Origin: Arcticibacter sp045629565
Lineage (GTDB): Bacteria; Bacteroidota; Bacteroidia; Sphingobacteriales; Sphingobacteriaceae
Reading direction: 5' to 3'
Assembly (NCBI RefSeq): GCF_045629565.1
Contig: NZ_JAZQRL010000101.1
Span: forward strand, 1 to 64,000
Length of the DNA: 64,000 bases
The notes beneath the pieces were generated by a model, which saw nothing but the letters and a program-made list of their open reading frames with translations, was not told where the DNA came from and searched no databases. Shown here piece after piece: positions 17,795 through 26,336 of this stretch; position 1 is the first letter of the stretch, and each line of letters starts with the position of its first letter. The position numbers were made by a program, and so were the translations under genes.

Positions 17795-18083
17795 AGAACA
17801 TGCAATATAACATCAAAAACTTTAAACTTGATGAACTAAAAAGATTGACGGTGAGCGACAATCGCCGTATCCGAAACAACTCTGAAGGCAATTAGTTCAT
17901 TCAGAGTTGTTCGACTACGTTTATAGGTTATTGGCTGGTATTCATTCAAGTGTGGGCATATGGGAACGCCTCCTGGTGCAGTGATCTGAGAATCACAATG
18001 ATTCTACCAGGCAGACAGGATTTTAATGAAAAGGAAACTCTTGCTTCTTAAAGTGTCTCCTGATAGATTCGGGTTAGGTGCCC
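17795..18083. other. Intergenic region with nested inverted repeats
   Basis: A 289-base stretch without a convincing gene, between two leftward genes. It holds the probable leader of the FAD-protein gene and the inverted repeats at 17832-17911. No TAnnTTTG box was found on the minus strand before that gene. Confidence 0.5.
17875..17911. repeat. 12-bp inverted repeat, potential hairpin
   Basis: AACAACTCTGAA (17875-17886) and TTCAGAGTTGTT (17900-17911) are perfect inverted copies. TTAGTTCA in the loop (17892-17899) can instead pair with TGAACTAA at 17832-17839. No T run follows, so it is not a typical terminator. Confidence 0.6.
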
Positions 18084-18446
18084 CTACATCGCCATGAAAA
18101 CCTGATCTTGTTTTAAAAGATTATAGCTTTTGAGTAATTCAGCGTACTTTTTTTTCCAATAATCGCCGTCTTTGGCAACCGGTTCTGCTTTTACGGGTTC
18201 CGATTGCTGAAGTTCTTGATTTTCAAATACGAAGTCTTCGCTTTTGAAAATATGAGGTAGCTCAATCGAAAAGTCATGTTTGGTTATAATTCCGATACGG
18301 TAAATTATTTCCGGCCGCAAATTCGGCTGATTGAACCAATTGTAAACAGATCGTCTGTTCACTTTCATTAATCGAGATATATCACTAATTGAGTGGCCGT
18401 CCCGTCTGATTACCTTTTCAACAACTTGTCCGTGATGATTTGCCAT
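18084..18446 (-). CDS. Short HTH protein with C-terminal coiled coil
   Basis: A 120-residue protein. Residues of about 8-50 form a helix-turn-helix (SISDISRLMKVNRRSVYNWF), similar to repressor-type or Bacteroidota phage-regulator HTH domains. A charged linker (EPVKAEPVAKDGD) and a short coiled coil (YWKKKYAELLKSYNLLK) end it. It is probably a DNA-binding regulator and may dimerise by the coiled coil. A promoter box sits 18 bases before its ATG. Its targets are unknown. No mobile-element gene is near, so a phage origin is not supported here. Confidence 0.75.
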   Translation of the reverse strand: MANHHGQVVEKVIRRDGHSISDISRLMKVNRRSVYNWFNQPNLRPEIIYRIGIITKHDFSIELPHIFKSEDFVFENQELQQSEPVKAEPVAKDGDYWKKKYAELLKSYNLLKQDQVFMAM

Positions 18447-18463
18447 GATAGAACTATTTTGAT

Positions 18464-18471
18464 CAAATTTA
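18464..18471 (-). promoter_or_regulatory. -7 promoter box for the HTH gene
   Basis: The minus strand reads TAAATTTG, a full TAnnTTTG match, 18 bases before the ATG at 18446. Confidence 0.6.
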
Positions 18472-18590
18472 CAGTTTGGAACTTTCCGTTAATATTCGGT
18501 AAACACCTATTTTTTCCAGATGTAATTACTTAGTTATCAAAACGTAATAAGGAGAAGGAAAGTTTTACAATGCAGTTATCGCGATGACTA

Positions 18591-18639
18591 CATAACAAAA
18601 ATCCCCTGTCCGGTAGCCGCACAGGGGATTTTTGTTATG
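18591..18639 (-). terminator. Long perfect hairpin terminator of the OmpA lipoprotein gene
   Basis: A 19-bp perfect stem (CATAACAAAAATCCCCTGT and its complement) surrounds an 11-base loop. It begins 18 bases past the OmpA gene's stop. On the minus strand ATCCCC-type GC pairs precede a T-rich arm, so termination is plausible. Confidence 0.8.
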
Positions 18640-18656
18640 TAAAAGTGAATTCAGAC

Positions 18657-19328
18657 TTATTGACCGCTCTGACGAGCCTCATTCTTCAGTTGGTCGTTCG
18701 CAACAATCACGATCTCGACTCTTCTGTTTTGTGCCCTTCCTTCTTCCGTACTGTTATCTGCAATAGGTTCAGTCTTCCCTTTTCCGGAAATAGTAATACG
18801 AGATGCGCTTACTCCATTTGCAACAGCCAACGACTTAACTGACTGAGCGCGTTTCTCAGACAATGTATAGTTGTAAGAATCAGAACCTACGTTATCAGTG
18901 TGTCCTATCACCATAATGTTTGTTTCTGGATTATTCTTCATAGTTGCGGCAAGGCTTGCAACATTGGATACGCCAGCGCTTTTCAGGTCAGATTTATTAA
19001 AGTCGAAAAGAATTCCATCGGTAAACTTAACGATCAAGCCTTCTCCCGTTTTAATAACCTCGGCGCCAGGGACGTTTTGTTGAATTTCTTCTGCTTGGCG
19101 ATCCATCTTCCTACCAATGAATGCACCTGCTGTGCCCCCTATAGCACCGCCGATAATAGCACCAACTGCAGTGTTACCGGCTTTTTTTCCGATTATAGCT
19201 CCCAAAGATCCGCCTGCTGCTGATCCAATAACCGTTCCTTTTTGTGTTTGAGTCATCTGACTACATCCAGATATTACAAATGACGCCGCAGCAATCATAA
19301 CTGTGTAAGTAGCTAATTTAATATTCAT
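18657..19328 (-). CDS. OmpA-family lipoprotein with glycine-zipper segment
   Basis: A 223-residue outer-membrane lipoprotein. The signal peptide ends in a lipobox (VISGC, Cys22). A glycine-zipper segment follows (about 32-75: GSAAGGSLGAIIGKK, GAIIGGAIGGTAGAFIG). The OmpA C-terminal peptidoglycan-binding domain (about 100-212) shows FDFNKSDLK, GHTDNVGS and the Asn-Arg-Arg end (RAQNRRVEI). It likely tethers the outer membrane to the wall. The ATG at 19328 was chosen over an upstream 19436 start because it gives a proper lipoprotein signal; ATG 19334 is also possible. Confidence 0.92.
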   Translation of the reverse strand: MNIKLATYTVMIAAASFVISGCSQMTQTQKGTVIGSAAGGSLGAIIGKKAGNTAVGAIIGGAIGGTAGAFIGRKMDRQAEEIQQNVPGAEVIKTGEGLIVKFTDGILFDFNKSDLKSAGVSNVASLAATMKNNPETNIMVIGHTDNVGSDSYNYTLSEKRAQSVKSLAVANGVSASRITISGKGKTEPIADNSTEEGRAQNRRVEIVIVANDQLKNEARQSGQ

Positions 19329-19555
19329 AATCATTAATATGTGTTTCTTCTTACGTTCAAATATGGTGCCATTAAGCAACAATCGCCACTCAGGTGTTTC
19401 TACGCAGTTCCACCTGTATTTCTTCGCAATCCCCATGAGTATTCGGCCTGTTCTGTCTTAAATTCTGGACATATTTTGACACAAACATAAGTAATATACC
19501 GGGATCGAAACTTAATTTCATAAAATTTAACATGGTCGTCGATATAAATTTGAAT

Positions 19556-19563
19556 TACCTTTG
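19556..19563 (+). promoter_or_regulatory. -7 promoter box for the CPBP-type gene
   Basis: TACCTTTG matches TAnnTTTG, 22 bases before the ATG at 19585. Confidence 0.65.
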
Positions 19564-19584
19564 CCACTTGTATAACTCCTAGAA

Positions 19585-20310
19585 ATGATTGCTTCATCAT
19601 ACCTGTTAAGCGCGTTGTTACAATTCATCATTGTCCTCCCCTTTTTATTCTTTGGTAAAGCAAAGTTCGAAAAAACCGAATATCGTTTCCTTGGCATTTT
19701 TGCACTGATGTTTCTTCTTTGGTCAGTATTAACCAATGGCTTTGGAAATATCATAGTAAATGAAAACCAGACATGGAACTGGTTGGGAAAAGTGGCGGGC
19801 CTGCTTTTAGGGGTGTTCTTTGTTTACAGAAATAAACTTATATCTAAAAGCGAGATTGGCTGGACAATTAAGCTCAAAAAGGGTACTGTAATGCCCGTCA
19901 TTTATACTCTGCTATTGGTTCTTCTTGCTCGCCTGATCATCTACCTATCCTTCGAAAGAGTGAATCCTGACTTTGATTTGGAGACTTTGATATTTCAGGG
20001 TTCTCTTTCCGGCTTTTGCGATGAACTGATTTTCCGCGGAATTTTGCTAGCCTTATTGAACAAGGTTTTTGTAGCAAAAGAAGATGTTTTCGGGTATTCC
20101 CTGAGCTTCGGCATTCTGATTAGCTCACTACTCTACGGCATCAGCCAGGGCTTCATTCTTCAGGAAGGTTATCATTTACAGATTAACCTGATCAGAATAT
20201 TCTTTGGTTTCCTTCTGGGACTAATTGCAGCCTTAGTAAAGGAACGGTCTGGAAGTCTTCTCCCTGCTGTGATCTTTCATAATGTTTGGATGCTGATTAC
20301 GAACCACTAA
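19585..20310 (+). CDS. CPBP-type (Abi) intramembrane protease-like protein
   Basis: A 241-residue membrane protein with about seven hydrophobic segments. It carries the CPBP/CAAX-protease-like block CDELIFRG (146-152), matching EExxxR with Asp146 in place of the first Glu. A second block, LLYGISQGF, has Gln188 where the family usually has His. His232 in FHNVWM matches the last block. The changed ligands leave protease activity uncertain. Its 3' end overlaps the convergent epimerase gene by 14 bases. Its role is unknown; family members process prenylated proteins or act in bacteriocin immunity. Confidence 0.75.
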   Translation: MIASSYLLSALLQFIIVLPFLFFGKAKFEKTEYRFLGIFALMFLLWSVLTNGFGNIIVNENQTWNWLGKVAGLLLGVFFVYRNKLISKSEIGWTIKLKKGTVMPVIYTLLLVLLARLIIYLSFERVNPDFDLETLIFQGSLSGFCDELIFRGILLALLNKVFVAKEDVFGYSLSFGILISSLLYGISQGFILQEGYHLQINLIRIFFGFLLGLIAALVKERSGSLLPAVIFHNVWMLITNH

Positions 20311-21502
20311 AGTCGGCCAACCTCTTAATCATTTCAAGACAAGCGCGGCTGTTGTGATATGGACATTTCCACATACCCGCCTTATCCTCCGTTTTCATAA
20401 CCTGACCATTTTCATCCCGCCCCCATACCCATTCTCCGTGTAATGGATCTAACAGGTATGCTTTTACATAATCCCAGACACGAAGTGATGCATGTAGAAA
20501 CCGCTTATCACGCGATATCTGCCAAGCATTGAAGAAACCAATCATCGCTTCAGATTGCACCCACCAATGCTTCTCACCGAGCAAATGTCCACTCTTAGGG
20601 TCAAACTCATAAAACATTCCCCCATCTCTGTCGACTCCTTCTAATGAAGAGCAGGCCATATGCACAGCAATATCTATGACGGTCTGGATTACTTCTGGAT
20701 CCTCTATAACTTCCGCTGCTTCCAGTAATAGCCATGATGCCTCAATATCATGTCCAAAAGAGATTGCTGAGGATTTTACGATCCAGTCTTCGTCCATGAA
20801 CAAGTTAAGGTGATAGTTGTCCTGTCGAATAATATGTTCTAAGAAATTGTTAATCAGGTTTAAAATCTGTCTCCTCAAACCCTCATCCTTCCAGCTTTTA
20901 TACAGATTTGTGTATGCTTCCAGAACATGAAGATGAGTATTCATCGTCTTCTTCTCATTTGCATCTTTTTCACTTAAGCGAAAATCAGCTATTTCCGACC
21001 AGTCCCGGTTAAATGCCTCGAAATATCCTTTCCTTTTCGAATCGAAGCTATGCTGCTCCAGATCACGATAGAGTTGTATGGCGAGCGCTTCGGCACCAAT
21101 ACTGCCGACAGCACGAGAATATTCGGCTAAAGCATAGATCATAAATGAAATGGCGTACACTTGCTTTCTCGTGTCCAAGGGGCGTCCAGCGGCGTCTACA
21201 GTCCAATAAACACCTCCAAAGTCCTTATCAATGAAGTGGTTGGAAATATAGTTAAAAGCCCTATCGGCCTGTTCCAGATACTCGTCATTTCCAAAGCTAT
21301 TGTACCCCGCAGAGAACGACCATAATATACGGGCATTCAAGACCGCACCTTTAGGTGATTCGGGATAAATATTTTGATGATGATCTATCTTCCCTACAAA
21401 GCCGCCCTCAGGATCTACTGCCGAGTCGATCCACCAGGTGAGGATGTTAGCAAGCTCTTCTTTCAGCTCGAGACGGTAACGCGTAAAATCAATTTCGGAC
21501 AT
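20297..21502 (-). CDS. Cellobiose 2-epimerase (AGE family)
   Basis: A 401-residue (alpha/alpha)6-barrel epimerase of the N-acylglucosamine/cellobiose 2-epimerase family. It shows an ELANILTWWID start, GGFVGKID, HLHVLEAYTNLY (about 190), FGHDIEASWLL and a late EKHWWVQSEAMIGF block with catalytic histidines. It would convert beta-1,4-mannobiose to mannosyl-glucose, the substrate of the neighbouring GH130 enzyme. The ATG at 21502 fits the family start; 21514 is also in frame. Either start overlaps the GH130 stop, so the two are coupled. It is the last gene of its operon. Confidence 0.92.
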   Translation of the reverse strand: MSEIDFTRYRLELKEELANILTWWIDSAVDPEGGFVGKIDHHQNIYPESPKGAVLNARILWSFSAGYNSFGNDEYLEQADRAFNYISNHFIDKDFGGVYWTVDAAGRPLDTRKQVYAISFMIYALAEYSRAVGSIGAEALAIQLYRDLEQHSFDSKRKGYFEAFNRDWSEIADFRLSEKDANEKKTMNTHLHVLEAYTNLYKSWKDEGLRRQILNLINNFLEHIIRQDNYHLNLFMDEDWIVKSSAISFGHDIEASWLLLEAAEVIEDPEVIQTVIDIAVHMACSSLEGVDRDGGMFYEFDPKSGHLLGEKHWWVQSEAMIGFFNAWQISRDKRFLHASLRVWDYVKAYLLDPLHGEWVWGRDENGQVMKTEDKAGMWKCPYHNSRACLEMIKRLADFSGS

Positions 21503-22685
21503 CAGACTTTCCATGAACAAACTCCCTGTTTTTTTGAATAATACCGAGAACTGCTTGAACAGAGCTCGCTGAGCAATATCCATCTTCGGGCGTATTAACT
21601 ACATAGTCGATCAACTGCCCGATAGTAGTGGTAGCAACGTGCATACGCGTATCCGAAGAGGCGTAATAAATAAAAACGTTTCCATTGTCTTCAGCAATCC
21701 ATCCGTTGCAGAACAAAACGTTTGAAACATCTCCAATGCGCTCATCACCTTCGGGAGCGAGAAAATATCCTCCTGGACAGTGAATAACTTTGCCGATATC
21801 ATTTAGATCGGTCATGAACATGTATAGGACGTATCGCAACCCCGCAGCAGTGTTCCTTACACCATGCGCAAGATGCAGCCAACCCACACTGGTTCGTATA
21901 GGCGCCGGCCCTGCCCCGTTCTTAGCCTCGTAAACGGTATGATATACTCTTTTGTGGATGATCACCTCATTTTCAATAACCGGATTTTCAATAGACTTTG
22001 AAAACCCAAGACCGATTCCCCCACCTGAACCTGCCTCAATAAAGCCATCCTGCGGTCTCGTATAAAAAGCGTACCAGCCATCTACCAACTCAGAATGAAG
22101 CACCACATTCCTTTGCTGGGGAGAAGGCGTCTTAAGATCTGGAAGGCGCTCCCAATTAATAAAGTCTTTCGTACGGGTTATACCACATGCGGCAACGGCC
22201 ATCGACTGATCATGTTCCGAAGCCGATGGATCTTTCCGTTCTGTACAAAATAAGCCATATATCCACCCATCCTCATGCTGGGTGAGCCTCATATCATAGA
22301 CATTTACATCTGGCTCATCTGTCTGGGGCAGAAACACCGGCTCTGGCCAGAAGATAAAGCCATCTGTACCATTTTTGCTCTCAGCGACAGCGAAAAATGA
22401 CTTACGGTCTGCACCCTCCACCCTCGCAACCAGTATATATTTTCCTCTCCACTTAATAGCTCCCGCATTGAAAACTGCATTGATACCAAATCTTTCCATC
22501 AAATATGGATTTGTCTCCTCGCAAATATCGTATCGCCAGAAAATAGGTGTATGTGCTGCCGTAAGGACGGGATATTTATACCGATTGTACACACCGTTGC
22601 TGTGTACAAACTTTTCGTTCGGCCTGCTTATTAGCTTTAGGTAAGCGCCCTGCAGCTGCTCTAATCTTTCTTCAAAAGGATCCAT
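21489..22685 (-). CDS. GH130 4-O-beta-D-mannosyl-D-glucose phosphorylase
   Basis: A 398-residue GH130 five-bladed propeller enzyme. It shows NAVFNAGAIKWRGKYILVARVEG (about 68-90), WPEPV, DVNVYDMRLT with the acid Asp, and late WLHLAHGVRNT. The group-1 members use phosphate to split beta-1,4-mannosyl-glucose into mannose-1-phosphate and glucose. The adjacent epimerase and GH26 match the mannobiose pathway described for Bacteroides fragilis. No signal peptide is seen, so it is cytoplasmic. It overlaps the epimerase start. Confidence 0.92.
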   Translation of the reverse strand: MDPFEERLEQLQGAYLKLISRPNEKFVHSNGVYNRYKYPVLTAAHTPIFWRYDICEETNPYLMERFGINAVFNAGAIKWRGKYILVARVEGADRKSFFAVAESKNGTDGFIFWPEPVFLPQTDEPDVNVYDMRLTQHEDGWIYGLFCTERKDPSASEHDQSMAVAACGITRTKDFINWERLPDLKTPSPQQRNVVLHSELVDGWYAFYTRPQDGFIEAGSGGGIGLGFSKSIENPVIENEVIIHKRVYHTVYEAKNGAGPAPIRTSVGWLHLAHGVRNTAAGLRYVLYMFMTDLNDIGKVIHCPGGYFLAPEGDERIGDVSNVLFCNGWIAEDNGNVFIYYASSDTRMHVATTTIGQLIDYVVNTPEDGYCSASSVQAVLGIIQKNREFVHGKSDVRN

Positions 22686-22708
22686 TATCGGTGATTCTTA
22701 GTACAATA

Positions 22709-23842
22709 TCATTTATAAAGACTTAGGGTGGTCACATCACCCTGGAGTGCCATTCGTTGGTTATTAACGAGCTTAAGAAAGTCAGGAGCTGAAGGGTGTC
22801 CTGGATAGGGGGCATAGTAATGATAATCGTTTTGATGTGGTCTGAAGCCCGCGTTACGCCACATCAAAACAAAAGAAACGGGTTCGTTACTAATGGCAGG
22901 GTAAAGAATTTCCGTCCACCATGTAGGATCAGGGATCGCTTCATAACCGGTCTCTGCCAGTGCGATCAGCTTACTTTTAGTCTTCGCCAGACCACTGATA
23001 ATAGCCATCTTAGACTTTGTATGCGCTATATACGCCAACCCATTTTCTTTAGGTCCAAATTGATAGGCATCAAAACTCAGGATGTCTGCATAGTTATCTC
23101 CCGGATATCTTTCCAGGAACTCCTCCGGGGAGGCGAAGTCTGCAGTATTATAGACATAGATGAGATGGTGTACTTCACTTTTGGATCTTAAATAGTCAAA
23201 CGTATAAATCCATAATTTTTTAAAGTCTTCCGGACTGCATTGCTTCTTTCCCCACCAAAACCAGCTTCCAGTTAATTCGTGAAACGGACGAAACAGAATC
23301 GGGACAGGTCTTCCATCTGAGCCCTTAAGATCCTTCATAAACACAGCAACCCTATCCAGCCACTCATTATAAATACTGTGTTTCTCTCCTCCAGGAAGGA
23401 TTTTTTGCACAGCTCCGGGTACTGTATCCCAGGATGACTTGCCGGTAACCGGATTATCAAGATGCCAACTGATCGTATTGACGCCTCCTCTATCGTAAAC
23501 CGCCCGGATATAATCTTTCATCTTACTAAACGGAACAGAGTCGATATTTACCGAAGAGCCATGCTCAATTCCACCAATATCCCAGCCATATAATGCCGGA
23601 TGCTCACCCGTTATATCCTTTATATCGCTGCGACCATCCTCATACTTCCAGCCGTACCCATAAGCGAGTGCATCCTGATGTCCGAATAGTATCTTCGTAT
23701 CCTTCAGTCGGAATAAATTTTTAAAAAGCCTTTGCGTTTCTATGCTAGCCGTACGGTCAGAGAGTTGCTGTGCCGACGCTTCCCGGCAAATACTAAGCGA
23801 TAGCAAGGCTAAAATCAGCTTACCCATAATTGGTCGAATCAT
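22709..23842 (-). CDS. GH26 beta-mannanase / mannobiohydrolase, exported
   Basis: A 377-residue GH26 enzyme. The signal peptide ends at ASA-QQ near residue 24. The acid/base is Glu189 in RPFHELTGSWFWWG and the nucleophile is Glu297 in IALAETGYE, both in the standard order. GH26 enzymes cut beta-1,4-mannan, often releasing mannobiose. A plain signal peptide without a good lipobox suggests periplasmic action on imported manno-oligosaccharides. It overlaps the upstream symporter gene by 4 bases (ATGA) and precedes GH130 by 23 bases. Confidence 0.93.
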   Translation of the reverse strand: MIRPIMGKLILALLSLSICREASAQQLSDRTASIETQRLFKNLFRLKDTKILFGHQDALAYGYGWKYEDGRSDIKDITGEHPALYGWDIGGIEHGSSVNIDSVPFSKMKDYIRAVYDRGGVNTISWHLDNPVTGKSSWDTVPGAVQKILPGGEKHSIYNEWLDRVAVFMKDLKGSDGRPVPILFRPFHELTGSWFWWGKKQCSPEDFKKLWIYTFDYLRSKSEVHHLIYVYNTADFASPEEFLERYPGDNYADILSFDAYQFGPKENGLAYIAHTKSKMAIISGLAKTKSKLIALAETGYEAIPDPTWWTEILYPAISNEPVSFVLMWRNAGFRPHQNDYHYYAPYPGHPSAPDFLKLVNNQRMALQGDVTTLSLYK

Positions 23843-25245
23843 ATTTCAAGCTCTATGTGACTGTTTCTTTTTTCCTCCAGCTCATTTTCTATGCGTTGTA
23901 GCTTGTCTTCGGTTAGCGGATAAAACGCAATAAATGCTACTGAAAGAAGAGTTCCTATGGCGGGCAAAAAACTGAGCATTAGTCGTATGCCTAACTGGGC
24001 CGATTCAGTTTGTTCTACATTGGCTTGAAAGCCGTAGTAACCTAAGAGCCAGCCGGTAGCTGCGCCACCTATAGTCCAGCCAAACTTTTGAGACATGGAC
24101 GATGAAGAAAATATTAGTCCGGTTGCTCTTCTGCCATTCTTCCATTCTGAGTAATCAGCAATATCCGCATACATGGACCATAGCAATGGAAAAATACACC
24201 CGGCGCATACGCTGATAAGCAACTGGAATACCATGATCCACATCACATGTTCACTCGTAAACAGATAAAACAGCAAGCTCAGAACTGTAGCAATCGACAT
24301 CACAAGCAAAAAGGTGTTTTTCTTCCCAATCCTGGCAGATATAGGAGTTGCCATTATCACGCCAATGATGTTAGCAGCCTGTCCCAATACAAGATATAAG
24401 GTTGTGAGAGACAGGTTTATCTGCGTAGTGCCAAACTCAAAATCGAAATTACTGTCCCGACCGATATAGTATTTAAAGTAGAAAGCTGCTCCCCCATCCC
24501 TTATAGAATTAAATATCAATGCAGAAATCCCCGCTCCGAGCAATATCCACCATGGCCTGTTCGAAAGCAAGTTCTTCATGTCCTCCTTCAAATCCTGACC
24601 ATTTTCATTAACCGGTCGTACTCGTTCTTTTGTCCAGGAGAAGCACAACCAAAAGAAAACGGATGCAATGGCCGCAAATATCACGATTGAAAAAAACCAA
24701 CCTTTTTGCGGGTTTGATTCTCCACCAAGCACATCGGTGAGAGGCTCTATAAGTGCCAGAGCGAGGAGGCTTCCTGCAAACGCAAACACCATGCGGTATG
24801 ATGACAATGCTGTACGCTCCATTCGGTCAGAAGACATGACTCCCATTAACGAAGCATAAGGTACATTTATAAGCGAATAAATCATCATCATCAGGGAATA
24901 GGTTATATAAGCATAAATCAGCTTCCCTGACTCACTGATTGATGGTGTATAAAACGTAAAAACAGCAATCACCGCAAATGGGATTGCTACCCATAAAAGA
25001 TAAGGCCTGAATTTGCCCCATTTGCTATTGGTTCGGTCTGCAATCACTCCTACGACAGGATCGCAAAATGAGTCCCAAATACGCGTTATCAGAAACATAG
25101 TACCGGCAGCAGCAGCGGAAATTCCAAATACGTCGGTATAAAAAATAAGCAGGTACATGCTGAATAGCTTCCAGAACATGGACGATGCCGCATCACCAAG
25201 ACCATAACCGACTTTTTCTTTAAATGATATTTTTTTTGAGTTCAT
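23839..25245 (-). CDS. GPH-family sugar:cation symporter (MFS)
   Basis: A 468-residue transporter with about 12 membrane segments. It has the glycoside-pentoside-hexuronide hallmarks: EKVGYGLGDAASSMFWK at the start, and WDSFCDPVVGVIADRTNSKWGKFRPYLLW around residues 55-85. It is the first gene of the GPH-GH26-GH130-epimerase operon and is inferred to import mannobiose into the cytoplasm. The cation (Na+ or H+) cannot be told. It is divergent from the AraC gene. Confidence 0.92.
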   Translation of the reverse strand: MNSKKISFKEKVGYGLGDAASSMFWKLFSMYLLIFYTDVFGISAAAAGTMFLITRIWDSFCDPVVGVIADRTNSKWGKFRPYLLWVAIPFAVIAVFTFYTPSISESGKLIYAYITYSLMMMIYSLINVPYASLMGVMSSDRMERTALSSYRMVFAFAGSLLALALIEPLTDVLGGESNPQKGWFFSIVIFAAIASVFFWLCFSWTKERVRPVNENGQDLKEDMKNLLSNRPWWILLGAGISALIFNSIRDGGAAFYFKYYIGRDSNFDFEFGTTQINLSLTTLYLVLGQAANIIGVIMATPISARIGKKNTFLLVMSIATVLSLLFYLFTSEHVMWIMVFQLLISVCAGCIFPLLWSMYADIADYSEWKNGRRATGLIFSSSSMSQKFGWTIGGAATGWLLGYYGFQANVEQTESAQLGIRLMLSFLPAIGTLLSVAFIAFYPLTEDKLQRIENELEEKRNSHIELEI

Positions 25246-25275
25246 TAGCTTGGCTGCTCTTAATTGGTTATAAAA

Positions 25276-25283
25276 TCAAATGT
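25276..25283 (-). promoter_or_regulatory. -7 promoter box for the GPH-GH26-GH130-epimerase operon
   Basis: The minus strand reads TACATTTG, a TAnnTTTG match, 31 bases before the ATG at 25245 in the gap facing the AraC gene. A regulator binding site in this 205-base gap is expected but not identified. Confidence 0.6.
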
Positions 25284-25450
25284 AAGGTGAGTGATACGCT
25301 TATACCAATACTTTTTTAGCTTATGAAAATGAATTCTTAGCCTATGATATATAAAATACCAATCTGCATTCAGAAAGGCGTTTAATAACGTGCCTATTAT
25401 GTATCTTCGAGTTCAATACTATTTTATCAACTAACCTTATAAATGCTGGT

Positions 25451-26323
25451 ATGAACGGGATAATGAAAGAAATTACTCCCCTGACTTCAAACGATTGTTT
25501 CACGATCTTTTCGCGTGTAAAAAAAGAGTTCAACTTCCCTCTTCATTTTCACGAAGAGTTCGAATTAAATCTGATATTAAATGCCAAAGGCGCAAAGCGA
25601 ATTGTCGGCGATCATATCGATGTTATAGATGATATTGAGCTTGTACTCGTTGGATCAAACTTAAACCATGCCTGGTTTACCCATCAATGCGAAAGTGAAG
25701 AAATTACCGAAGTTACTATTCAATGGCACAAAGATCTTTTCGACGAAAAGCTCCTTAAGCGGAATCAGCTTCGCCTTATCAGGCAAATGCTCGAACGTTC
25801 AATGAAAGGAATCGCCTTCTCTGCCGACACAATTAAAAACATAAGCCCCCGGATATTATCCTTAAACCAAAAAAACGGATTTGATTCAGTGATGGAACTC
25901 ATCAGCATACTACATGACCTTTCATCCTCGAGGAACATGCGTACGCTGTCTGATAGTTCGTTCAGCGATTTCCACCAGCCCAGCAATAGCCGAAGAGTCG
26001 AAAAAGCATTTGAATACCTGAACAACAATTACGACAAGCCGATCAGTCTGAAAGAGATCGCCAAGTTGGTAAACATGACTGAAGTATCCTTTAGTAGGTT
26101 CATTAAAAAAAGAACGGGAAGTACTTATATAGATACGCTGAATGAAATACGCCTGGGACATGCATCCAGGATGTTGATCGATACAACCCACTCCATCGCG
26201 GAGATCTCATTCAATTGCGGCTTCAACAACATTTCCAACTTCAATCGCCTGTTCAAGAAGAAAAAGAACTGCACTCCTAAAGAATTCAGAGAAAGCTTCT
26301 CAGGGAACAGAATCTTCATATAA
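25451..26323 (+). CDS. AraC-family transcriptional regulator of the mannan locus
   Basis: A 290-residue regulator. The N-terminal part (about 25-100) is cupin-like (FPLHFHEEFELNLIL). The C-terminal AraC domain (about 185-285) has two HTH units (ISLKEIAKLVNMTEVSFSRFIKK and SIAEISFNCGFNNISNFNRLFKK). It sits between the two mannan operons and divergent from the symporter operon, so it likely senses a mannan sugar and activates them; the ligand is unknown. A second in-frame ATG lies at 25463. Its 3' end lies 13 bases from the convergent GH27 stop. Confidence 0.9.
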   Translation: MNGIMKEITPLTSNDCFTIFSRVKKEFNFPLHFHEEFELNLILNAKGAKRIVGDHIDVIDDIELVLVGSNLNHAWFTHQCESEEITEVTIQWHKDLFDEKLLKRNQLRLIRQMLERSMKGIAFSADTIKNISPRILSLNQKNGFDSVMELISILHDLSSSRNMRTLSDSSFSDFHQPSNSRRVEKAFEYLNNNYDKPISLKEIAKLVNMTEVSFSRFIKKRTGSTYIDTLNEIRLGHASRMLIDTTHSIAEISFNCGFNNISNFNRLFKKKKNCTPKEFRESFSGNRIFI

Positions 26324-26336
26324 TCAGTGGCGGTTA

